From Kitasatospora sp. MBT63 (GTDB lineage Bacteria > Actinomycetota > Actinomycetes > Streptomycetales > Streptomycetaceae): 60,885 nt of DNA. The stretch's first letter is position 1. The number at the start of each line of letters is the position of its first letter. This document shows positions 1 to 8,322 of the stretch, piece by piece. The DNA lies in assembly GCF_000710465.2 (NCBI RefSeq), contig NZ_JAIZ01000748.1, positions 10,704-71,588 on the forward strand. The letters are read 5' to 3'. The position numbers and the translations under genes are program-made. The notes under the pieces were generated by a model, which was given only the letters and a program-made list of their open reading frames with translations, searched no databases and was not told where the DNA came from.

Positions 1-1
1 C

Positions 2-319
2 ATCCAGCTCGGCGGCCCGATTGTTCTGGTCTGGGACAATCTCAACACTCACCTGGCCGTCGGCATGAAGCAGTACGCGGCGGAGCACGACTGGCTCACC
101 GTCTTCCAACTGCCCTCCTATGCACCGGACCTCAATCCGGTCGAGGGCATCTGGTCACTCCTGCGTCGCGGCCCGACGGCGAACACCGCTTTCACCGATC
201 CGGATCATCTCACCCGCACCCTCCGACGCGGACTGCGGCATATCCAACTCCGACCCGCCCTTATCGATGGATGCCTGGCTGGCACCGGCCTGCCACTCAC
301 CCCACCGACTCCACCTTGA
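2..319 (+). CDS. IS630-family transposase, C-terminal part (cut by window edge)
   Basis: This is the end of a DDE transposase, open from the first bases of the window. The visible part has the strand with the second catalytic Asp (VLVWDNLNTH) and, about 35 residues later, the block around the last catalytic Glu (YAPDLNPVEGIW), which are hallmarks of IS630/Tc1-like enzymes that insert at TA. The N-terminal helix-turn-helix region and first Asp lie outside the window, so intactness cannot be judged. The tail after the Glu block has the usual length. I see no clear terminal inverted repeat in the 200 bp after the stop. Confidence 0.85.
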   Translation: MQLGGPIVLVWDNLNTHLAVGMKQYAAEHDWLTVFQLPSYAPDLNPVEGIWSLLRRGPTANTAFTDPDHLTRTLRRGLRHIQLRPALIDGCLAGTGLPLTPPTPP

Positions 320-523
320 AAGCCTCAGTAGTACGGGGCGAGCAGCCCAGTCACACCACCCTGGCCATGGCCGCGCTCGCCCACCTGACCGCTCTCCGCG
401 CTCGCGAGGCCGCAAAATGGGGCGACGCCGACGGCAAGGACGGACTGCGAGCACCATCTGCGCCGGTCACGCTTCCGACGCCGCAGCCAGGCCCGAGCCC
501 GCCGATCCCACGCGGTTGCAGTA

Positions 524-796
524 CTAGCGCCGCGGGCCGCCGCCCGGCCGTATCGCGGCCGACAGGTCCTCCGCGGAGCGCAACGGGCAGAGCACGCCGT
601 TGAGCAGGGCAGCGGAGATGGTGACCTGGTCCGACCACTCGATGACCAGCCGGTCCGCGCCACGCACGTAGCAGTTCCTGCCCCACACCCTGCTCGGCCG
701 GTCGATCTCCGGGAAGTCGGCCGGTCGCGGGGAGAGGATCCGCGACCAACCCGCCCGCTCGATCTCCACGTCCCAAAAGCCCGGGCCAGCTATCAT
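524..796 (-). CDS. Small conserved-type hypothetical protein (90 aa)
   Basis: A 90-residue protein of unknown function. The start is well supported: an AAGGAGG ribosome binding site sits about 5 bases before the ATG. The product has an aromatic, charged N-terminal half (two Trp-containing segments, GFWDVEIERAGW and VWGRNCYVRG) and ends in a Gly/Pro/Arg tail. No signal peptide, membrane segment or known motif is visible. It lies just downstream of the SDR gene on the same strand, about 125 bases away, so it may share its transcript. Function unassigned. Confidence 0.6.
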   Translation of the reverse strand: MIAGPGFWDVEIERAGWSRILSPRPADFPEIDRPSRVWGRNCYVRGADRLVIEWSDQVTISAALLNGVLCPLRSAEDLSAAIRPGGGPRR

Positions 797-921
797 GACG
801 ACCTCCTTCAAGGTGCACGATACCTGCACGTCACGGGCGTATCCGGAGTCGTCCCGTCCACGGCCCCTGGCGGCCCCTCCACCCCCGGGCCCGGTGCACC
901 GCACGAGCCCCCCGGCCGCGC

Positions 922-1854
922 TCAGCCGGCCGTTCCCCCCGCCGCGCCGAGGTCGGGGCCGAGGGCGGGGAAGGGCACCCCGGTGAGCTCCTCCGAGCGG
1001 TCCCACAGCCGGCGGGCCCTGCGGTCGTCGACGGCGTACGCGCTCGGCTGCGCCGGAGCCGGGTACCCGCGCAGCTCGCCCCGGCCGCCCGGGCCGGTGT
1101 AGCTGCCGCCGGGCAGCGGCTGGGTGGCCGCGTACAGGGACGGCAGTGCGCCCTGCTCGTCGGACTGGGCGATCACGCGGTTCGCGACGGCCATCACCAG
1201 GCGCTGCACTGCGCCCGCCGAGCGGCTCTGCAGGTTGGTGGCGGCGTAGCCCGGGTGGGCGGCGTGCGCGGTGACCGGGGATCCGGCCGCGGCGAGGCGG
1301 TGCTGGAGCTCTCGGGTGAACAGCAGGTTGGCGAGCTTGGACTGCTGGTAGGCGCGCCACGGGCGGTAGGACTTCTCGGAGTTGAGGTCGTCGAAGTCGA
1401 TGTCCACCCCCGGTCGGCGGTGTGCGTTGGAGGCGACCGTGACGACCCGGCCGGTGATCTGCGGCAGCAGCAGGTTGGTGAGGGCGAAGTGGCCGAGGTG
1501 GTTGGTGCCGAACTGCATCTCGAACCCGTCGGCGGTGCGGGCCTCGGGGATGGCCATCACGCCGGCGTTGTTGACCAGAACGTCGAGCGGGCCGTCCCAG
1601 CCTGCGGCGAACCCGCGAACGGAGGAGAGGTCGGCCAGGTCCAGGCGCCGCACCTCGGTGCTGCCCTGGATGTCCGCCGCCAGCGCCTCGCCGCGGCGGG
1701 TGTCCCTGACGGCCAGCACCACGTGGGCGCCGGCCCCCGCCAGACGGCGGGCGGTGACGGCCCCGAGGCCGCTGGTGGCTCCGGTGACGACGATCGTGCG
1801 GCCGGCCTGCGAGGGCAGGTCCGCGGCCGTCCAGTTGCTGTGCGATGTGCTCAT
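922..1854 (-). CDS. Short-chain dehydrogenase/reductase (retinol dehydrogenase/WW-oxidoreductase type)
   Basis: A classical SDR of 310 residues that should carry out NAD(P)-dependent oxidation or reduction of a carbonyl or alcohol; the substrate is unknown. The Rossmann motif TGATSGLG is near residue 25, the NNAG motif (VLVNNAGVM) near residue 95, and the catalytic Tyr-Lys pair is in AYQQSKLAN. The first ATG upstream would add seven residues (MRWQPGG); the inner ATG matches the family better. The gene is divergent from a TetR regulator, and a palindrome lies in the gap, so it is probably the target of that repressor. Confidence 0.88.
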   Translation of the reverse strand: MSTSHSNWTAADLPSQAGRTIVVTGATSGLGAVTARRLAGAGAHVVLAVRDTRRGEALAADIQGSTEVRRLDLADLSSVRGFAAGWDGPLDVLVNNAGVMAIPEARTADGFEMQFGTNHLGHFALTNLLLPQITGRVVTVASNAHRRPGVDIDFDDLNSEKSYRPWRAYQQSKLANLLFTRELQHRLAAAGSPVTAHAAHPGYAATNLQSRSAGAVQRLVMAVANRVIAQSDEQGALPSLYAATQPLPGGSYTGPGGRGELRGYPAPAQPSAYAVDDRRARRLWDRSEELTGVPFPALGPDLGAAGGTAG

Positions 1855-1879
1855 ACCGCCAGGCTGCCACCGCACCCCT

Positions 1880-1898
1880 ATGTTGTCAATGACTACAT
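1880..1898. promoter_or_regulatory. Probable TetR operator between SDR and tetR
   Basis: Near-perfect inverted repeat ATGTTGTC-AAT-GACTACAT (7 of 8 arm positions pair) in the 100-bp divergent gap. On the minus strand it contains TTGACA (1889-1884), which could be the -35 box of the SDR promoter, so binding would block that promoter. For the plus-strand gene, TAGCAT at 1943-1948 lies seven bases before the ATG, which suggests a leaderless tetR message. Confidence 0.6.
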
Positions 1899-1954
1899 CG
1901 GTCCGCCCGCACCGCCCGGAACCGGGCCGACCAGCGGTTTGTTAGCATCCCGGC

Positions 1955-2566
1955 ATGCCGGAACGGAGCTACCACCATGGCAATCTGAGGACCGTGCTCC
2001 TGGACGAGGCAGAGCGCGCGCTCATCGAGACCGGAGTCCAGGACCTGTCGCTGCGCGCCCTCGCACGGGATGCCGGGGTCAGCCACGGCGCCCCCCGCCG
2101 GCACTTCCCCGACCGCGCGGCGCTGCTCGAGGCGCTCGCCGTCCGCGGGTTCGAGAACCTCGCGGCGCGGCTGACCGAGGCCCTCGACGGCGCCCGGGGC
2201 GGCTTCGAGCCCCAACTGCGGGCGATCGCCCACGCCTACGTGGCGTTCGCGATCGGCCGGATGCCGCTGGTCGAGCTGATGTTCGCGAGCAAGCACCGCG
2301 AGGGCACGGATGCGACGCTGGCGGCGGCCCACGCCGCGTACGCCGTGCCGTTCGCCGCGATCTCGGCCGCCCGGCGCCGCGGCGAACTCCTAGGTACCGA
2401 CGAACAGGCGGCGGGGCGGCTGGCCTTCGCCACACTGCACGGCCTGGCCGTCCTGCTGAACACCGGCATGATCGCGGACAGCGACGTCGCCGCCACCGTG
2501 GACACGGCGGTGGACGGCCTGCTCACCGGCCTCGCCGCCCACCCCGGCCGGGCCGTCGGCGCGTAG
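1955..2566 (+). CDS. TetR/AcrR-family transcriptional regulator
   Basis: A 203-residue regulator. Residues 10-60 form a TetR helix-turn-helix (SLRALARDAGVSHGAPRRHFPDRAALLEAL), and the rest is an all-helical ligand domain of the kind often called WHG/TetR_C_33. There is no convincing ribosome binding site, but a TAGCAT box seven bases before the ATG suggests leaderless translation. It is divergent from the SDR gene and shares the 19-bp palindrome at 1880-1898, so it probably represses both. The inducer is unknown. Confidence 0.88.
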   Translation: MPERSYHHGNLRTVLLDEAERALIETGVQDLSLRALARDAGVSHGAPRRHFPDRAALLEALAVRGFENLAARLTEALDGARGGFEPQLRAIAHAYVAFAIGRMPLVELMFASKHREGTDATLAAAHAAYAVPFAAISAARRRGELLGTDEQAAGRLAFATLHGLAVLLNTGMIADSDVAATVDTAVDGLLTGLAAHPGRAVGA

Positions 2567-2621
2567 GAGCTGTCCGGCCGATCATGTGACTGCGCCTGAT
2601 CCGCGCGATGTTCCAGGTACG

Positions 2622-2720
2622 GGGCGCAGAGAACGCGGTGATCCGTCGGACGCGGAGTGGGAACGGCTGCTGCCGTACCTGCGGGCGGGCAACGGCCGGT
2701 GCGGGTGGTGGCGTGATGTG
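2622..2720 (+). pseudogene. Remnant of an IS5-family transposase N-terminus
   Basis: In one reading frame this stretch encodes RRERGDPSDAEWERLLPYL followed by NGRCGWWRD, which closely resembles the first 35 residues of IS5/IS4-type transposases (the usual form is RGDLTDAEWERLxPLLP...GRGGRWRDHR). The similarity ends near 2715 and nothing of the catalytic domain follows; instead the 3' end of the next minus-strand gene begins. I read it as a leftover of a deleted insertion sequence. Confidence 0.6.
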
Positions 2721-3665
2721 TCACACGGGGACGACGACCAGGCCGGCGACGTAGCGGGCGAGCCGTGCCGGACCGTGCCCGGCGAGCGCCCGGTGGACGT
2801 AGCCGGGCACCGCGGGCCGCAGCCCGACGGCGACGTGGCGGAGGTGGGCGGTGCGGTGGAACCGCGCCATCGGCCCGGGCCCGTCGAGCAGGGTGACGCC
2901 GTCGGCGGCCCGGCCGGCACACGGGTGGTACGCGCACAGGGCGTCGTGCAGGCTCCGGGCGACCGCGCCCGCGCCGGACTGCGGTGCGCTCAGCAACCCG
3001 CGCAGCCGAGGGTGCACCCCCTGACCGGCGAGCTCGGCGTCGGTCGCGACGGGCGGGCACGGCCCGGCGCCGCGGGCGAGGAGCGGGGCGAAGGGCACGG
3101 CGCCGGCCAGCAGCCCGGGCCCGTCGAGGCCACCGAACCGGAGACCGGCGGCCTCCGCCTCGGCCGCGCGGTGGCGGAGGGTGGCTCGGACGGCCAGGGC
3201 GGGCAGCAGCGCCGCGGCGGCGGTGACGGCGTCGGGAGCGGTGGTCGCGGCGGCTGCGGCCTCCTCGGGCCCGGTGTGGAGCAGCAGCGCGGCCGGGACC
3301 TCCAGGTGCTCGGCGGTGTACAGCAGCCGGGTGAGCTGGGAGTCCGGGTCGGCCCGCCGGTCCGAGCCGATCCGCCACAGACCCGCGTGGCAGGTGAGGC
3401 TCCGCGTCTGGACCAGGCAGCCGAACCCCCGCCCACCGGGCTCCACCCACCACCAGAGCAGGTCGGCGCCGGTGGCCTTGCCGCGGTGGCTGTTGAACGA
3501 GACGTACCGGGCGTCGGGCGGCAACTCCTGCAGCAGCTCCCGGACGATCCCCTCCTCCGCCGTGAAACACCCGCGGAAGAGCTCCTGCGCCAGCCTCCGG
3601 GGGCGGCGACTGCGCGCTACGGCGCGGCCGTCGATCGGCATGCGCGCGCGGCCGGCCAGACCCAT
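2721..3665 (-). CDS. Hypothetical protein with a GADLLWWW motif (DUF6615-like)
   Basis: A protein of about 314 residues, function unknown. Its recognisable part is the N-terminal third, where SFNSHRGKATGADLLWWWV resembles the T-G-A-D-x-x-W-W-W/L block of actinobacterial DUF6615 proteins, which carry a nuclease-like fold; I infer only the family. The C-terminal two thirds are Ala/Leu-rich. The start is uncertain: this ATG has GGAGGAGGGG about 12 bases upstream, a GTG three codons earlier has better spacing, and the frame stays open to an ATG at 3743. Its 3' end abuts the IS5 remnant, so the original C-terminus may have been altered. Confidence 0.6.
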   Translation of the reverse strand: MGLAGRARMPIDGRAVARSRRPRRLAQELFRGCFTAEEGIVRELLQELPPDARYVSFNSHRGKATGADLLWWWVEPGGRGFGCLVQTRSLTCHAGLWRIGSDRRADPDSQLTRLLYTAEHLEVPAALLLHTGPEEAAAAATTAPDAVTAAAALLPALAVRATLRHRAAEAEAAGLRFGGLDGPGLLAGAVPFAPLLARGAGPCPPVATDAELAGQGVHPRLRGLLSAPQSGAGAVARSLHDALCAYHPCAGRAADGVTLLDGPGPMARFHRTAHLRHVAVGLRPAVPGYVHRALAGHGPARLARYVAGLVVVPV

Positions 3666-3894
3666 CAGCCGCACCCCTCCTCCGGCGCCCGGACCCGGCG
3701 GCGGGCGGCACCCGCCGCCGTGGTCGCACTCATGATGACCCATCGCCTACCCGCCCGGACTGCTACGCCCGGACCGCCCAAGGCATCGTCTCGTCGGGCC
3801 GGGCGCTACGTCTACCTCGGCACCGTCACCGCAGCAGCACTCGTCGGCCGGCTACGCTCGTGATCGCCAGGACAGCGCTTAGGCGCGTTCAGGG

Positions 3895-4719
3895 TCAGGG
3901 GCGTCCGGGCCCGGGGGCATCCGGGCCGGGCGGCGTCCGGCGTCGGCGGCGCAGCCGGTCGCGGAGCGCCCGGATCCGGCCCGGTCCGGGCTGTTCCCGC
4001 GCCGCGGGGGCGGCGCGCCGGGGGGCCGCTCCGCCCGGGGAGCGGTACCGGTCGTAGTGGTACGGGCGGAGGCCGTCCGAGAGGAACGGTTGGCCGCCGT
4101 GGTCGATGGTGACGGTGCCGCGCCGGCCGAGGCAGGACCAGTCCAGCTCCAGCCGCCATTCGATCAGCTCACGTTCCCGGTAGCCGTCGGGCCGGACGAT
4201 CAGGTACTCGGGGGCGCCGGAGGTGACGTAGAACGGGAAGTCGGTCCCGTCGAGGGGCGTCGCGCGCTCCAGCCGGGCCTCCCGGGTGGCTCCGCCGCCG
4301 GGCGTGGCGCCGTCCGCGGGTCCGGCTCCGCGGAGGTCGGCGTTGTAGTGGGCGGCGGCCCGGTCGAGCCCGACGCGGAACCGACGGGGGCTCAGGTCCG
4401 CCGCGTCCCACCAGCCGAAGCGCGCGATCCGGCGCACCACGACGGGCCGCAGCCCGTGCAGGATGACCGCCTGCGCGGTGAAGCTCTCCACGTAGAGGTG
4501 CACGGCGGTGTCCGGGCCGCTGCCGCCGCCTTCGTACGTGTAGCCGGTGCTGTCCGGCTGTTCGGTGTCCACCGTGACCGTCAGCTGCGGCTCCCCCGGG
4601 GCTCGCCCGGCGGGCCGGTCGACCGTCAGATGGCCGTGCAGCACGCCGACTTGGATCACCGTCTGCGCCTCGGCGCCGACGATGCGGTTGGAGATGCTGC
4701 TCTCGCTGTCCTCCGGCAT
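3895..4719 (-). CDS. Hypothetical protein with N-terminal RHIM-like amyloid motif
   Basis: A 274-residue protein. Residues 11-33 read SNRIVG...TVIQVGVLHGHLTV; the I22-Q-V-G25 core in a Gly-spaced hydrophobic stretch resembles the (I/V)-Q-(V/I/L)-G core of RHIM and the related bacterial amyloid signalling motifs found at the ends of actinobacterial conflict proteins. The middle (about 45-235) is a beta-rich domain with many Trp/Tyr and an acidic character, of unknown fold; the tail is Arg/Pro-rich and probably disordered. No membrane segment is seen. In known systems such motifs recruit partners by templated assembly; that role here is inference. It stands alone between unrelated genes. Confidence 0.65.
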   Translation of the reverse strand: MPEDSESSISNRIVGAEAQTVIQVGVLHGHLTVDRPAGRAPGEPQLTVTVDTEQPDSTGYTYEGGGSGPDTAVHLYVESFTAQAVILHGLRPVVVRRIARFGWWDAADLSPRRFRVGLDRAAAHYNADLRGAGPADGATPGGGATREARLERATPLDGTDFPFYVTSGAPEYLIVRPDGYRERELIEWRLELDWSCLGRRGTVTIDHGGQPFLSDGLRPYHYDRYRSPGGAAPRRAAPAAREQPGPGRIRALRDRLRRRRRTPPGPDAPGPGRP

Positions 4720-4840
4720 GCCCCGCCAACGTCCGCCGCCCGCCCGGCGTGCCCGGGCCGGGGCGTGCGGGATCTCCTCAGCGCCCCCTCGTTCCGCCCT
4801 CGCACGCCGGTCGGCCGGACGCGCCCTTACTGACGACCGG

Positions 4841-5572
4841 TCAGCCGCGGTGGTCCGCGATCCGCCGGAGCACGGGGTGGTCGAGGTCGTCGTTGCCGAC
4901 GACGATCGTGGCGTGCGCGACCGGGTCGGCCTCGGCGAGGTAGCGGCGGCAGGCGGCGTGGTAGCGGTTGTCGAAGGCCCGCTCGGCCTGGGCGAGGGAG
5001 CCCATCAGCTCGGTGTCGCGCCGGGTGCCGCGCCGGCGGGCGACAGGGAAGCCGGTGTCGGTGAAGACCACCTCGTCCCACAGCCCGGCCAGTTCGCCGC
5101 GCTGCAGGAAGCTGCCGTCCACCACCAGGACCGCGTCCACGGGTGCGGTGGCGGGCGGTTCGTCGATCGCCCGGTCGGTGGAGAGGTCGATGATGCGGCT
5201 GCGGTAGCGCCGGTCACCCCCGGGGCCGAGCGGGACCAGGACGTGCCGGGCGAACGCGGGGAAGTCGTAGGCGTCCTGGTAGTAGCCGATGGCGCTGTCG
5301 CGGCCCTGCCGGTGGCGGTGGGCGCGCGGGTGGTGGAAGCCGTCCATGGAGAGGTGGATCGCGGCTCGTCCGCGGTCGGACACCGCGGCGGCCAGGGCAC
5401 GGGCGAGGGTGGTCTTCCCGGCGGCGGTGATGCCGTCCACCGCGACCCGCAGCGGATGTCCGGGCCGCCGGGTGGCGAGGTGGTCGGCGATGCGGCCGAT
5501 CACCTGGTCCCGGGTGGGCGGTTCCGGCCGGCCCTCGGACCGCGGGGGTTCGTTCTTGATCGGTTCTGTCAT
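4841..5572 (-). CDS. Uridine kinase-like P-loop NTPase
   Basis: A 243-residue cytoplasmic P-loop kinase. Walker A is GITAAGKTTLA near residue 45; LSMDGFHHPR follows at the usual distance, and YDFPAF and the long C-terminal helices match the uridine kinase/pantothenate kinase-like group. Actinomycete homologues are annotated as uridine kinase or nucleoside/nucleotide kinase, but the substrate is not predictable here. I chose the ATG that begins MTEPIKN; a start 16 codons further upstream is open but begins with a low-complexity stretch. No clear ribosome binding site. Confidence 0.8.
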   Translation of the reverse strand: MTEPIKNEPPRSEGRPEPPTRDQVIGRIADHLATRRPGHPLRVAVDGITAAGKTTLARALAAAVSDRGRAAIHLSMDGFHHPRAHRHRQGRDSAIGYYQDAYDFPAFARHVLVPLGPGGDRRYRSRIIDLSTDRAIDEPPATAPVDAVLVVDGSFLQRGELAGLWDEVVFTDTGFPVARRRGTRRDTELMGSLAQAERAFDNRYHAACRRYLAEADPVAHATIVVGNDDLDHPVLRRIADHRG

Positions 5573-5705
5573 TCCGCGAATCGTACTGGTACGTGTGCCG
5601 CCCGGGACCGGACCGGACACGCGCTTCGATCGCCCGGGGAGTCCGGACCCGGTGACCTAGCGTGGGACGGATACGCCGTCGTACACGACAGAGAGGTCGA
5701 CCGAC

Positions 5706-6530
5706 ATGACCGGGTTCCCGGAGGGCGCGCCGTGCTGGGCGGACGCGATGTTCGCCGATGTGGAGGGCGCGAAGAGCTTCTACTCGGAGGTGCTGGGCTG
5801 GACCTTCGGTGAGGCGTCCAGCGAGTACGGCAACTACACGCAGGCCTACTCCGACGGCAAGGCGGTCGCGGCCGTGGTCCCGCCGATGCCCGGCAGCGAG
5901 GCGCCGTCGCAGTGGTGCCTGTACTTCGCGTCGCCCGACGCGGCGGCCACCGCCGGGAAGATCAGGTCCGCGGGCGGTGAGGTGGTGATGGATCCGATGC
6001 AGGTCGGCACCTTCGGCACCATGCTGATCGCCAGGGAGCCGAGCGGCGCCGTGTTCGGCGTGTGGCAGCCGGGCGAGCACCGGGGCTTCGAGAAGACCGG
6101 CGCGCCGGGCTCCTTCGCCTGGGCGGAGGTCTTCACCCGGGACAACGCAAAGGTCGACGGCTTCCTGCCGAAGGTGTTCCCGTACCGGGCCCAGCAGGTC
6201 GACATGGGCGACGACCCGGAGGCCGCCGGCATGGACTACCGGATCTTCGGCCTCGGCGGCAGCGGTCCCGAGAACGCGGTGCTGGGCCGGATGGGCATGG
6301 GCGAGGAGTTCCCGCCCGAGGTCCCCGCGTTCATCCAGGTCTACTTCGGCGTGGCGGACTGCGACGAGGCGGTCGCCAAGGCCACGAAGCTGGGCGGCCG
6401 GCTCCAGTTCGGTCCGATGGACAGCCCGTTCGGCAGGTTCGCCGCGCTGACGGACCAGCAGGGCGCCGCCTTCGCCGTGATCGACATGACGACCACCGCG
6501 GGCGAGATGCCGACCACCACGGACGTCTAG
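5706..6530 (+). CDS. VOC-family protein (tandem glyoxalase domains)
   Basis: A 274-residue protein with two vicinal-oxygen-chelate domains, about residues 8-125 and 138-262. Each has the beta-alpha-beta-beta-beta pattern, beginning CWADAMFADVEGAKSFYSEVLGW and SFAWAEVFTRD; the ends FGVWQPG and FAVIDM close the halves. Members bind a metal and act as dioxygenases, lyases or resistance proteins; Streptomyces relatives are often labelled hydroxylases without proof. The metal ligands cannot be fixed by eye. It is divergent from the uridine-kinase-like gene. Function beyond the fold is unassigned. Confidence 0.8.
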   Translation: MTGFPEGAPCWADAMFADVEGAKSFYSEVLGWTFGEASSEYGNYTQAYSDGKAVAAVVPPMPGSEAPSQWCLYFASPDAAATAGKIRSAGGEVVMDPMQVGTFGTMLIAREPSGAVFGVWQPGEHRGFEKTGAPGSFAWAEVFTRDNAKVDGFLPKVFPYRAQQVDMGDDPEAAGMDYRIFGLGGSGPENAVLGRMGMGEEFPPEVPAFIQVYFGVADCDEAVAKATKLGGRLQFGPMDSPFGRFAALTDQQGAAFAVIDMTTTAGEMPTTTDV

Positions 6531-6600
6531 CGGATCCGGCCCGCACCGGCCGGGGCGGGCCGCTGCGGCTCGCCCCGGGCAGGTCCCCGGCCGGGCCGGC

Positions 6601-8175
6601 CTACTCGACCTGGAAGTTCCCCATCATCGCCATGTCCTCGTGCTCGAGGTTGTGGCAGTGCAGGATGTACCGGCCGGGGTACCCCCGGAACCGTACGAGG
6701 ACGTCCACCGGCTCCTTCGGCCGGACGTCGACGGTGTCCTTCCAGCCGCCGTCCCACGGGTGCGGGTCGCCGCCGCCCCGGGCCACCACCTGGAAGTGCG
6801 CCAGGTGGAGGTGGACCGGGTGGTGGACGTCGCTGATGAAGCGCCACCTCTCCACGCTGCCCAGACTGGTGGTGGCGAGGGTGGTCTCCGGGTCGAAGGA
6901 CTCGCCGTTGATCGTCCAGGCGTGGCCGCCGTGCGAGGTCCTGGTACGGCGGAAGGAGAACTGGCGGTGCGCGACCGCCTGGTCCTGCGACAGCTCGTCC
7001 GGGTCGGCCAGCCGGGCCGGTACCTCGCTGTCGTCGGCGGCCTCCCGGACCACCCGGAAGCGCATGACCCACCGGGTGTCGCCGTCCCCGAGCGTGTTGA
7101 CCAGGGTGACGGTCGAGCCGACCGGCCAGGCGGAGAAGTCGACCACCACGTCGTAGCGTTCGCCCGGGGCGATGGGGACGGCGTCCAGTTCCACCGGCTC
7201 CGCCAGGAGCCCGGCGTCGCTGCCGATCTGGGTGAACGCGGCACCGTCGCGCGGCCCGGGCCGCAGGGCGAGGCGGTAGCGGCGGGCGTTCGAGCCGTTC
7301 AGCAGCCGCAACCGGTACCGGGCCGCGTCGACCTCCAGCTCGGGCCAGGGCGCACCGTTGACCAGCACCACGTCCCCGACCACGCCGGCCATGTAGGCGT
7401 CCTCGACGCCGGGCGGGTCGATCAGCTCGGGGTCGAGCGACGGGTACCGGAAGTCGCCGTCCTCGTCGAAGGCCCGGTCGCAGATCAGCAGGGGCAGGTC
7501 GCGCTCGCCGGAGGGCAGCGGCAGGGCCAGCTCGGCGCTGTCCCGGACCACGAAGAGTCCGAGCAGTCCGCGCCAGACCTGAGGGGCCGTGAAGTCCATC
7601 CGGTGGTCGTGGTACCAGAGCGTCGCGGCCCGCTGGTCCAGCGGGTAGCGGTACTCCTTCGTCAGCTCGGTCAGCTGCCGGCCGGCCGCCGGTGCGTCGT
7701 GGTGGCCGCCTGCCATCGCGTCGTGGTGCTGCCACCCGGCGGGGACCACCAGGTCGGTCGGATAGCCGTCCGAGTCCGGCGGCGTCACTCCGCCGTGCAG
7801 GTGCATCGAGGTGGGGACCGGCAGTTCGTTGCGGACGCTCACCACCACCGGCCGACCGGCCTGTCCGGTGAAGACCGGCCCGGGGAACAGGCCGTCGAAG
7901 CCCCACACCCGGGTCCTGACCCCGGGCAGGATCTCGACGTCCGCGGCGCGCTGCACCACCTCGAAGCGGTCACTGCCGTCGGCCTGCCGCACCGCCTTGG
8001 CGAACGGCGCCGCCGGCAGCGGCACCGAGAACGGCTCCGGCAGCTCGATCCGGCTGGTCAGCAACTCCCCGTTGATCACGCTGGCGGCCGCACGGCCCGC
8101 GAACACCCCGCTGCCCGCCATCGATCCGAGGCCGCCGGCCAGGACGAGGAAGGTACGACGGCGCAGCGGGCTCAC
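6601..8175 (-). CDS. Tat-exported multicopper oxidase
   Basis: A 524-residue three-domain multicopper oxidase that couples oxidation of a phenol, bilirubin or metal ion to reduction of oxygen to water. All four copper motifs are present: MHLHGG, LWYHDHRMD, HPVHLHLAHFQV and the C-terminal HCHNLEHEDMAMM, which supplies the T1 site. The N-terminus is a twin-arginine signal (RRRTFLVLAGG) with an AxA-type cleavage region, so it works outside the membrane. It starts at GTG, and its GTGA overlaps the stop of a 20-codon ORF with a good ribosome binding site, so translation is probably coupled. CotA/phenoxazinone synthase-like and CueO-like roles are both possible. Confidence 0.9.
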   Translation of the reverse strand: MSPLRRRTFLVLAGGLGSMAGSGVFAGRAAASVINGELLTSRIELPEPFSVPLPAAPFAKAVRQADGSDRFEVVQRAADVEILPGVRTRVWGFDGLFPGPVFTGQAGRPVVVSVRNELPVPTSMHLHGGVTPPDSDGYPTDLVVPAGWQHHDAMAGGHHDAPAAGRQLTELTKEYRYPLDQRAATLWYHDHRMDFTAPQVWRGLLGLFVVRDSAELALPLPSGERDLPLLICDRAFDEDGDFRYPSLDPELIDPPGVEDAYMAGVVGDVVLVNGAPWPELEVDAARYRLRLLNGSNARRYRLALRPGPRDGAAFTQIGSDAGLLAEPVELDAVPIAPGERYDVVVDFSAWPVGSTVTLVNTLGDGDTRWVMRFRVVREAADDSEVPARLADPDELSQDQAVAHRQFSFRRTRTSHGGHAWTINGESFDPETTLATTSLGSVERWRFISDVHHPVHLHLAHFQVVARGGGDPHPWDGGWKDTVDVRPKEPVDVLVRFRGYPGRYILHCHNLEHEDMAMMGNFQVE

Positions 8176-8234
8176 CGGGCGCCCCCCGTGACCGGGTGCG
8201 ACAGGCCGGGGACGTTGTGCGGTGCCGTCGTCAT
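8172..8234 (-). CDS. 20-codon leader ORF coupled to the multicopper oxidase
   Basis: A short ORF (MTTAPHNVPGLSHPVTGGAR) preceded by GGGAGAG at a proper distance from its ATG. Its TGA overlaps the GTG of the oxidase gene as GTGA. The oxidase GTG itself has no good ribosome binding site, so ribosomes probably reach it by termination-reinitiation. The peptide has two His and no Cys. It may be a regulatory leader or only a loading site; there is no evidence of a stable product. Confidence 0.5.
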   Translation of the reverse strand: MTTAPHNVPGLSHPVTGGAR

Positions 8235-8309
8235 CCAGATCTCTCCCACTACTGATCCGAGCGCCGGCCCGGACCGTCGGGGTCGGTGTCCGGCGCAGGC
8301 GGTCCACAC

Positions 8310-8322
8310 CTTCCTGAGGAAG
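8310..8322. promoter_or_regulatory. Perfect palindrome upstream of the multicopper oxidase
   Basis: CTTCCT-G-AGGAAG lies about 75 bases upstream of the leader ORF, in an otherwise featureless 275-bp gap between the oxidase and the MarR gene. It could be an operator for a metal- or redox-responsive regulator; no regulator is identifiable from it. Nothing else was found in the gap. Confidence 0.35.

Noticed and set aside
524..1870. 448-codon minus-strand frame
   Set aside because: Its first 350 codons are an out-of-frame shadow of the SDR gene (Arg/Gly/Pro-rich); only its last 90 codons, from the ATG at 796 with AAGGAGG, are a real gene.
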